NCBI GenBank assembly: GCA_903632075.3
Contig: CAHIKZ030003496.1
Coordinates: 1,305,001-1,369,000 of the forward strand
Length of the DNA stretch: 64,000 nt
Reading direction: 5' to 3'
Source: Acanthosepion pharaonis
Taxonomy: Eukaryota; Mollusca; Cephalopoda; Sepiida; Sepiidae
Part shown: piece by piece, positions 55,654 to 64,000 of the stretch
Position numbering within the stretch: the first letter of the stretch is position 1
How the letters are laid out: each line of letters opens with the position of its first letter
Position numbers and translations under genes: made by a program
The notes under the pieces: generated by a model
Databases searched by the model: none
The model's input: only the letters and a program-made list of their open reading frames with translations
Told to the model about the DNA's origin: nothing

Positions 55654-56640
55654 GTCTATATTTCCGAGATGAGGTATTGTAATTATTTACACTATTTACA
55701 ATGTTCGAACTGTTGTCCTCATCTTTGTTGTCATATTCACGACGTTTCGGCAGTTGTACGCTCCGAACGTCTTCAGTATATGTCTATATTTCTGAGTTGA
55801 GGTATTGTAATTATTTGCATTATTTACCTTGTTCGGACTGTTGTTCTCGTCTTTGTTGCCATATTCACGACGTTTCGGCTATCTTACGCTACGGACTTCT
55901 TCAGTATATGTCTATATTTCTGAGATGAGGTATTGTAATTATTTACATTATTTACAATTTTGGACTGTTGTCATCTTTGTTGCCATATTCACGACGTTTC
56001 GGCTATTGTACGCTACGGACTTCTTCAGCATCTGTCTATATTTCTGAGATGAGGTATTGTAGTTATTTGCATGATTTACATTGTTCGGACTGTTGTTCTC
56101 ATCTTTGTTGCCATATTCACGACGTTTCGGCAGTTGTACGGTCCGGACTTCTTCAGTATCTGTCTATATTTCTGAGATGGAGTATTGTAATTATTTACAT
56201 TATTTATAATGTTCGGACTGTTGTCCTCATCTTTGTTGCTATATTCACGACGTTTCGGCTGTTGTACGCTACGGACTTCTTCAGTATCTGTCTATATTTC
56301 TGAGATGAGGCATTGTAGTTACTTACATTATTTACAATGTTTGGACAGTTATCCTCATCTTTGTTGCCATATTCACAACGTTTCGGCTATCTTACGCTAC
56401 GGACTTCTTCAGTATCTATATTTCTGAGATGAGGTATTTAATTATTTACCTTGTTCGGACTGTTGTTCTCATCTTTGTTGCCATATTCACGACGTTTCGG
56501 CAGTTGTACGCTCCGGACTTCTTCAGTATCTGTCTATATTTCTGAGATGGAGTATTGTAATTATTTACACTATTTACAATGTTCGAACTGTTGTCCTCAT
56601 CTTTATTGTCATATTCACGACTTTCCCTCAAAGACACATT
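55654..56640 (-). repeat. ~127-bp tandem array of a Penelope-like arm, eight units
   Basis: Units start near 55654, 55781, 55907, 56035, 56163, 56290, 56415 and 56537 with tgtctatatttctgagatga. Each holds ccatattcacgacgtttcgg (complement of CCGAAACGTCGTGAATATGG) and cttcag. The frames seen across the array are repeat translations. The same arm occurs singly or as a foldback at 21361-21621 and 28380-28470. Confidence 0.9.
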
Positions 56641-56655
56641 TCCCCGTGGATAAAT

Positions 56656-56801
56656 GTGTTGGTTGGATCCACTGACTTGACCCAAAGTGTTGTGAGTTCA
56701 ATACCTGGCTACTTCAGTGGTTAACGTTTTTGTTCGCCACTGCAGTAGCCAGGTATTGAACTCACATCTCTTTGGATCAAGTCACTGGATCCAACCAACA
56801 C
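56656..56801. repeat. Hairpin with ~57-bp arms
   Basis: The left arm 56656-56711 (gtgttggttggatccactga ... caatacctggctac) pairs with 56745-56801 (gtagccaggtattgaactca ... ggatccaaccaacac). The loop also has ttcagtgg/ccactgcag pairing, extending the stem. The arm is the head end of the 28186-28480 segment. Confidence 0.9.
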
Positions 56802-56814
56802 TTTTATCTTTTGG

Positions 56815-57020
56815 AGAGTTAAATTAAAAGGGAAATAACTGAGATATCCGGAATATTCATGGCACGTGGAATTTGAACAATCTACCTCGATGGACGAAAC
56901 AAAGAGTTCAGTTGGAAAATTTCAATCACTTGAAGAATGCCGGAGCGTACAACGGCCGAAACGTCGTGAATATGAAAATAAAGATAAGGACAACAGTCTG
57001 AACAATGTAAATAATGCAAA
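56815..57020 (+). repeat. Penelope-like segment, plus orientation
   Basis: ggcacgtggaatttgaacaa ... cttgaagaatgccggagcgt ... caacggccgaaacgtcgtga ... gacaacagtctgaacaatgt matches 28320-28480. It faces the inverted array across the hairpin. Confidence 0.75.
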
Positions 57021-57249
57021 TAATTGATGTGGGGGCCAAAGTCGGGACCACAGAAGGAAAACACGGAACACGGATTAGATGTAAGAAAGATATATTAACA
57101 ACAGGTTACAGAGATAGTGTAAGCGAAGCTTACTATATGTTAGTGTCCAATACTGGTAGTCGTACGCGGCTCTCACTCTCTCTCTGTCTCTCTCTAGAGT
57201 ATTGTGTCGCATACTTAATATAGACATGGAAGAGTCTATTGTGTAAGTA
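57021..57249. other. Unassigned spacer with (CT)n
   Basis: Short tctctctctgtctctctct stretch near 57175-57195. Nothing else recognised. Confidence 0.35.
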
Positions 57250-57715
57250 GTTCTGATCTCACAATAATAATATTATCTGTGGGTGAAGCCATAAAATTGT
57301 GTTCATTAAATAATTCATACAGATTAATATGGCGCTATACAAAATCAACTAAACAACAAACATGAAAGAACTCTTTCTCGACATTAATCCATATAATATC
57401 CTAATCCATATAATATCCTAATCCATTAATCCATATAATATCCTACAATTTCTTAAAGAAATCAAACAGTATTCGATAACATAACTTCAACAAAACTACA
57501 ACATAAAACACACATCTCAGCACCTCTCGTAATCATGTCCACACAAACATATATATTCACAAAAGCTGAGTATCATCTACCATGTATTCAACTGTGAAAG
57601 CAGAATAACATATATCATATTTTTATTGCTTTAAAGCTCCCAAGAAAATTAAATTTCAGCATTAAGTGACCCATGAGGAGTTGATATGCCGTTAAACAAA
57701 TAAATTAACAAATCA
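57250..57715 (-). repeat. Composite repeat C, inverted copy 5, opening half
   Basis: Complement of 43190-43600 (catgtattcaactgtgaaag, aggagttgatatgccgttaa) with a small internal triplication of aatccatataatatccta near 57386-57440. Two core variants are present. Confidence 0.75.
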
Positions 57716-57938
57716 AATCACCTCTAGAGTAACAATAGCAAGAATAGCAAGAATGTGCTTGCCTTTTTATAGACTTAAAGAGCGCCCCTCACAAGGGCTT
57801 TTGGCGGAGCGAAGTGGGGTAACCAACACATTGTTAAATATTAAAAGAAGTTGAGCTCAAATATTCAACAATGCAGTAGGGGAAATTCTTTGGATAATTC
57901 TTTTTTATAGAATTCGCAATGAGCTTACACAAGAATAA
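57716..57938. other. Unassigned spacer
   Basis: Includes a GC-richer word, gggcttttggcggagcgaag, at about 57797. No gene recognised. Confidence 0.35.
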
Positions 57939-58295
57939 TGCCGTAATTCCCCATGTATAATACGCATTTTTTCTAAAAAAAAATGAATAAAAATAAGCAA
58001 AATCAGAGGTTCGTAATATGCACAGCTACAATCTTTAAAGAATTGTCGTAAAATAAAATAAGAATTATCATAAAACTAAGTTAGAATAATATTATTCTAT
58101 GCTTAAAACGATTTTTTTAAATAAGAGCAGGAAACGCTGGCCGTAATGAAATTTGAGAGGTACGATTTATAGGGTTTGATACCAAACAAGGGGTACGTAT
58201 TATGTGTGAGTATAAGCAATCTCCCGCACTTTCAGCACAATTTTAGGTGTGTTTATTATGGATGAAGGTGTATTATACATGAGGAATTATGGTGT
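57939..58295. mobile_element. TIR element (~357 bp)
   Basis: Left end TGCCGTAATTCCCCATGTAT then AATACGCATTT; right end read inward CACCATAATTCCTCATGTAT then AATACACCTT. About 32-bp inverted ends with AT-rich, non-coding interior. The ends belong to the same general RCCRTAATTCC/TACCGTATTT class as 45471-45958. Confidence 0.6.
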
Positions 58296-58309
58296 ATTAA
58301 AATAACATT

Positions 58310-58600
58310 CATGAGGATATTGCGACAATAAATCTAAGTAATGACTAAGTCCGAAGGCAAGTAACGACTAAGACTGAAATCAATTGGAGAGAGAGAAACA
58401 CTAGAATCAATAAAGGCTGAGATAAGTAAAGTGCGAAATCATGAAAAGGGTTTAAAACTTAAATCGATTAGGGTCTAAAAACCCAAATCAGTAAGTCTGA
58501 ACTCAAGCAAAGATTAAGATTGCAAGCAAAAGTTAAAACAGAAAAAAATCTAAAGTCTAAAAATGTTGAAAACACAAGGAAAGAATGAAGTCAATGACTA
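58310..58600 (+). repeat. 23-bp minisatellite family, degenerate patch
   Basis: Units such as gactaagtccgaaggcaagt and gactaagactgaaatcaatt, roughly ten, decaying rightward. Confidence 0.7.
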
Positions 58601-58674
58601 AAAGGAGTGGAAGGAAATTTAAAAAAAAAACAATGAAAAATGCAACAAAGAAACAACATATAGTCTGTCATAAA

Positions 58675-59345
58675 AAGAAGGAAGGAAGGAAGGAAAAAAG
58701 GAAGTAAGGAACGAACGAAGGAAGGAAGGAAGGAAGGAAGGAAGGAAGGAAGGAAGGAAGGAAGGAAGGAAGTAAAAAAGGAAGTAAGGAACGAACGAAC
58801 GAACGAACGAACGAAGGAAAGAAGGAAGGAAGGAACGAAGGAAGGAACGAACGAAGGAAGGAAGGAAGGAAGGAAGGAAGGAAGGAAGGAAGGAAGGAAG
58901 AAAAAAAGGAAGGAAGGAAGGAAGGAAGGAAGGAAGGAAGGAAGGAAGGAAGGAAGGAAGAAAGGAAGGAAAAAAGGAAGGAAGGAAAGAAGGAACGAAC
59001 GAAGTAAGGAAGGAAGGAAGGAAGTAAGGAAGGAAGGAAGGAAGGAAGGAAGGAAGGAAGTAAGAAAAGAAGTAAGGAAGTAAAAAGGAAGAAAGGAAAG
59101 GAACGAACGAACGAACAGACGAAGGAAGGAAAGATGGAATGAACGAACGAACGAAGAAAGGAATGAACGAACGAACGAACGAAGAAAGGAAGGAAAGAAA
59201 TAAGGAAGTAAAAAAGGAAGGAACGAGGGAAGGAAGGAAGGAAGAGAGTAAAATAAAAGAAAGAAACGAAAGAAGGAAGTAAAAAAGGAAGAAAAGTAGG
59301 AAAGAAGAAAAAAAAGGAAGGAATGAAGAAAGGAAGGAAGGGAAG
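58675..59345. repeat. (GGAA)n array with GAAC and GTAA variants
   Basis: GGAA tetranucleotides with blocks of CGAA, GTAA and AAAA. The three 260-310 codon SFLP-type minus-strand frames are translations of it. Confidence 0.97.
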
Positions 59346-59859
59346 TAAAACAGAAAGAAAGATGAACGCAAGAGAAAGATGAACAAAGAAAGATGCAACT
59401 GAATGGAAAAAGAGAGATGAGTGAAGAAGCAACAAGTAAGGAAAAATTGAAATAAAAGAAAAACAAAAAGAGAATCTGAATAGCAAAGACAAAATGGATA
59501 AAATATGAAGAGAGATACAAAATAAATTAAGAAAAGATTTTCGTAAATGGAGGGACATTATGGAAAAGGTGGACGAGGCATTTGAAATGAATGCAGTAAT
59601 ATTATTCAGTCGGATAAATGGTTTAATTTAATCGGAAAAAAGACTTGCGAATTGTCACAAAGAGGACAAAATATATGCAAATTCAATTTTCAGGTGTTTG
59701 AATGTGAATATATTTCTTGAATAGAAAGTAGAAAAAATATAATCCGCATATGTAATTATGTGCGTGTCTATAAAAACAGAAAATAGATATGAACAGGCTG
59801 AGATTTTTTTTTCTGAAATCTGACCAAATATGAGAGAGTTTCTTTTTCAGTTCACCTCT

Positions 59860-59860
<1 letters not shown>
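59346..59860. other. Unassigned A-rich spacer
   Basis: No gene or repeat copy recognised. Confidence 0.4.
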
Positions 59861-59915
<55 letters not shown>

Positions 59916-59927
59916 GAGTAGATTGAA

Positions 59928-59985
<58 letters not shown>

Positions 59986-60024
59986 TGAAAAAGATATGAG
60001 TAGATAGATAATGAGTAGATAGAA

Positions 60025-60083
<59 letters not shown>

Positions 60084-60208
60084 TGAGTATATTAAATGTA
60101 TAGATAGGTAGATATGAGTAGATTGAAATAGATAGATTCGAGCAGACTGAGATAGATAGATAGACGGACAGACAGACAGCTAGCTAGCTAGCTAGCTAGC
60201 TAGATAGC

Positions 60209-60241
<33 letters not shown>
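59861..60241. repeat. (GATA)n with (GCTA)n patch
   Basis: GATA blocks with atgagtagattgaaa spacers. Near 60165-60215 the unit shifts to GACA then TAGC before returning to GATA. Confidence 0.95.
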
Positions 60242-60242
<1 letters not shown>

Positions 60243-60902
60243 TGTAAAGACTTGCACAAATAGCTAGATATTGAAATAGATCAATCACTAAGAATTCAGG
60301 TTTGAGTATGAATATCTTAAAATAAATCAGCATAAATTAAAAAGACACATTTTCTAAATACCAGACGCACGCAAGCTTTTCACAACAACAAAAAAGCACA
60401 TTTCAAATTGATTTTTTGTTGTGTGTTTTTGTTTTTTTTTTTGTTTTTGTTTTTTTTTTTTTCTTCATTGTTTTATTCATCTATTTTATTTATTTTTTCT
60501 CTGTCATCTTTTAGAAAAGTTTATTTCTGGTTACGACATCTTTGAATCATTGTATGCAGACGGTGTTTTTTCCACGAGTCTTTAATTTCCAGGCATTCTC
60601 TCCTGTCATATAATGAGATTAAAATATGACTGTGGGATTTTTGTAGCTTTTGCTCGTCGCCGGCCACGAGTCATGAAGACATTGTATATCGAGCTTTTTA
60701 TTTCGTTAATTTTACTGACTCTTCTAGTTCACTGATCACGACAAATGCTGTGTCCCTTTGAGATAGAAGTGTTCATGGCTCTCTACAAATTTCTATTACT
60801 AACTGGGATCAACTTTAAACTCCAAAAAGTTAAATGCGATGTCAATCGTTATCTTTTGTTTTCTTAATTTCTGTTCTTTTGTCATTCTCGCTCCTTTAAT
60901 AA
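60242..60902. other. Unassigned region with T-rich tract
   Basis: T/G-rich run near 60408-60500. The rest is unassigned. Confidence 0.4.
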
Positions 60903-61310
60903 TACCGTCCTGGGTATGACGACAAACTTCGTCCGACAACAGGGCCCCTGATCACTAGGCTTTGAGGAGCATGGAACTACCTCTTAATTACTGGTGTTTC
61001 CAGGTTCACCCAAACTCGGGGCGTTAGCATCTGTTAGGGCCCCAGCTATAGGCAAATAGTTAACCCTAAACTGGGGTCAAAACACTATGAAAGTGTAAAA
61101 ATAGGTTTTAATATCAGAAATACATATTTTTGTAAAATATTATTACCAGCAATATATTTTTTGAAAAAAAATATTACCAATAATACATTTTTGAAAAAAA
61201 AATATTATCTGCTATATATTTTTGGGAAAAAAATATTACTAGCAATAGCTTTTTAAAAAAAGAATATTACCAGCAATACATTTTTGGAAAAAATTATACC
61301 AGTAATAAAA
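60903..61310 (-). repeat. Composite repeat C, inverted copy 6, block and array
   Basis: Block complement from ataccgtcctgggtatgacg to tataggcaaatagttaaccc, then about seven ~30-bp units (attaccagcaatacattttt), then directly the 111-bp satellite. Same module order as 50.1 and 55.3 kb. Confidence 0.85.
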
Positions 61311-64000
61311 ATCTTGTCGGCATTAAAAAAAAACCATTGTGGTTGTTATGCTGTAAAACAAAACAAACCAAACCAAACCAAAATAAGTTTGTCTACAAAC
61401 TGTGTATCTGAAAAAAATAAATCGATGAAAGCAGATTCTCGAAAACAAACCTCTTTAGAAAAATATATCAATGAAACCAGATCTACAAACTGTTTCTTTA
61501 CAAAGAATGCATATTCTATTCATACGAATCTATTCAAAAACTCTTGTCGGCATTAAATAACCCACTGAGGTTGATATGCCGTAAAACAAAATAAACCAAA
61601 CCAATCTAAACCAAAGAATACATATTCTATTCATACGAATCTATTCTAAAAATCTTGTCGGCATTAAATAACCCATTGAGGTTGATATGTCGTAAAACAA
61701 AATAAACCAAACCAATCTAAACCAAAGAATACATATTCTATTCATTGGAATCTATCCTAAAAATGTTGTCGGCATTAAATAGCCCATTGTGGTTGATATG
61801 CCGTAAAACAAAATAAAGCAAACCAATCTAAACCAAAGAATACATATTCTATTCATACGAATCTATTCTAAAATGTTGTCGGCATTAAATAACCCATTGA
61901 GGTTGATATGCCGTAAAACAAAATAAACCAAACCAATCTAAACCAAAGAATACATATTCTATTCATTGGAATCTATTCTAAAAATGTTGTCGGCATTAAA
62001 TAGCCCATTGTGGTTGATATGCCGTAAAAAACAAAATAAAGCAAACCAATCTAAACCAAAGAATACATATTCTATTCATACGAATCTATTCTAAAATGTT
62101 GTCGGCATTAAATAACCCATTGAGGTTGATATGCCGTAAAACAAAATAAACCAAACCAATCTAAACCAAAGAATACATATTCTATTCATTGGAATCTATC
62201 CTAAAAATGTTGTCGGCATTAAATAGCCCATTGTGGTTGATATGCCGTAAAACAAAATAAAGCAAACCAATCTAAACCAAAGAATACATATTCTATTCAT
62301 ACGAATCTATTCTAAAAATGTTGTCGGCATTAAATAACCCATTGAGGTTGATATGCCGTAAAACAAAATAAACCAAACCAATCTAAACCAAAGAATACAT
62401 ATTCTATTCATTGAATCTATCCTAAAAATGTTGTCGGCATTAAATAGCCCATTGTGGTTGATATGCCGTAAAACAAAATAAAGCAAACCAATCTAAACCA
62501 AAGAATACATATTCTATTCATACGAATCTATTCTAAAAATGTTGTCGGCATTAAATAACCCATTGAGGTTGATATGCCGTAAAACAAAATAAACCAAACC
62601 AATCTAAACCAAAGAATACATATTCTATTCATTGAATCTAACCTAAAAATGTTGTCGGCATTAAATAGCCCATTGTGGTTGATATGCCGTAAAACAAAAA
62701 TAAAACAAACCAATCTAAACCAAAGAATACATATTCTATTCATTGGAATCTATTCTAAAAATGTTGTCGGCATTAAATAACCCATTGAGGTTGATATGCC
62801 GTAAAACAAAATAAACCAAACCAATCTAAACCAAAGAATACATATTCTATTCATTGAATCTATCCTAAAAATGTTGTCGGCATTAAATAGCCCATTGTGG
62901 TTGATATGCCGTAAAACAAAATAAAGCAAACCAATCTAAACCAAAGAATACATATTCTATTCATACGAATCTATTCTAAAATGTTGTCGGCATTAAATAA
63001 CCCATTGAGGTTGATATGCCGTAAAAAACAAAATAAACCAAACCAATCTAAACCAAAGAATACATATTCTATTCATTGGAATCTATCCTAAAAATGTTGT
63101 CGGCATTAAATAGCCCATTGTGGTTGATATGCCGTAAAACAAAATAAAGCAAACCAATCTAAACCAAAGAATACATATTCTATTCATACGAATCTATTCT
63201 AAAAATGTTGTCGGCATTAAATAACCCATTGAGGTTGATATGCCGTAAAACAAAAATAAACCAAACCAATCTAAACCAAAGAATACATATTCTATTCATT
63301 GAATCTATCCTAAAAATGTTGTCGGCATTAAATAGCCCATTGTGGTTGATATGCCGTAAAACAAAATAAAGCAAACCAATCTAAACCAAAGAATACATAT
63401 TCTATTCATACGAATCTATCCTAAAAATGTAGTGGGCATTAAATAACCCATTGAGGTTGATATGCCGTAAAAACAAAAAAACCAAAAATAAACCAAACCT
63501 ATTCTAAAAATCTAAACCAAAGAATACAAATATTCTATTCATTTGAATCTATCCTAAAAATGTTGTCGGCATTAAATAGCCCATTGTGGTTGATATGCCG
63601 TAAAACAAAATAAAGCAAACCAATCTAAACCAAAGAATACATATTCTATTCATACGAATCTATCCTAAAAATGTAGTGGGCATTAAATAACCCATTGAGG
63701 TTGATATGCCGTAAAACAAAATAAACCAAACCAATCTAAACCAAAGAATACATATTCTATTCATTGAATCTATCCTAAAAAATGTTGTCGGCATTAAATA
63801 GCCCATTGTGGTTGATATGCCGTAAAAAACAAAATAAAGCAAACCAATCTAAACCAAAGAATACATATTCTATTCATACGAATCTATTCTAAAAATGTTG
63901 TCGGCATTAAATAACCCATTGAGGTTGATATGCCGTAAAACAAAATAAACCAAACCAATCTAAACCAAAGAATACATATTCTATTCATTGAATCTATCCT
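61310..64000 (-). repeat. 111-bp satellite with alternating A/B monomers, about 24, continuing past the window
   Basis: Each monomer holds gtcggcattaaata then the complement of the composite core (ttgatatgccgtaaaacaaa) and aaaccaaagaatacatattc. Type A: catacgaatctattct, aataacccattgagg, aaataaacc. Type B: cattg(g)aatctatcct, aatagcccattgtgg, aaataaagc. They alternate from about 61.6 kb to the end, giving a ~220-bp dimer. One hybrid starts near 62740. The edge near 61310-61500 is diverged. Confidence 0.95.

Noticed and set aside
55701..56427. Family of 72-111 codon frames with SRRFG..TLRTSSV
   Set aside because: Translations of the ~127-bp Penelope-like arm array; start codons and stops come from the repeat unit.
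58591..59558. Three overlapping frames of 259-309 codons rich in SFLP
   Set aside because: They are the three minus-strand readings of a GGAA tetranucleotide array; a stop-free repeat gives long frames in every phase.
62528..63842. Conserved small proteins containing GLFNADNI
   Set aside because: They are satellite monomers read in one phase; conservation is that of the DNA repeat.

Overview
This is eukaryotic, intergenic, repeat-saturated DNA with no recognisable host protein-coding gene. Everything protein-like is a decayed fragment of a transposon or retrotransposon, and most long open frames are translations of microsatellites (poly IY, LSIY, FFLS, SFLP). LINE reverse-transcriptase fragments, tRNA/5S-headed and U2-headed SINEs, Tc1/mariner, hAT and piggyBac-type derivatives and very many (AT)n, (GATA)n, (GAAA)n and (GGAA)n tracts fit a large invertebrate genome. 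A mollusc, most likely a coleoid cephalopod, is my best guess. That rests on familiarity with this LINE's protein sequence, not on a search.

Layout. 0-7.3 kb: a hAT copy carrying a piggyBac-type MITE, an inverted LINE fragment, foldback elements, a mariner deletion derivative and a 112-bp minisatellite. 7.3-19.6 kb: a SINE, GATA arrays, a LINE RT fragment with a broken catalytic box, a hAT-like remnant, a Tc1 deletion derivative and a tRNA-like foldback. 20-28.5 kb: Penelope-like foldbacks, TA-flanked MITEs, a second hAT copy and a SINE. 29.8-39.2 kb: microsatellites, a tandem array of eight 5S-rRNA/tRNA SINE heads (31.1-32.3 kb), GAAA minisatellites, another LINE fragment and a single SINE with the same 5S head. 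40.2-45 kb: a modular composite repeat whose core has expanded into a 186-bp satellite. 45.5-49 kb: a TIR element, LINE pieces and a third hAT copy (minus strand) inserted into a 23-bp minisatellite family. 49.8-50.1 kb: a SINE whose head resembles U2 snRNA, with a 17-bp target-site duplication. 51.7-54.8 kb: about 115 copies of the 23-bp minisatellite. 55.3-57.7 kb: an inverted composite repeat interrupted by a tandem Penelope-like array and a large hairpin. 58.7-60.2 kb: GGAA and GATA arrays. 60.9-64 kb: the composite repeat again, inverted, passing into a 111-bp satellite with alternating monomers that runs off the window.

No pathway or operon is present. The relationships between parts are evolutionary: nested insertions, an inverted duplication linking the first 1.6 kb to 46.0-47.4 kb, and repeated conversion of dispersed elements into tandem arrays. 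The best leads are the multi-headed 5S/tRNA SINE, the U2-headed SINE, and the composite repeat that seeded two different satellites from one short core. Coordinates of repeat edges are read by eye and may be off by a few bases.
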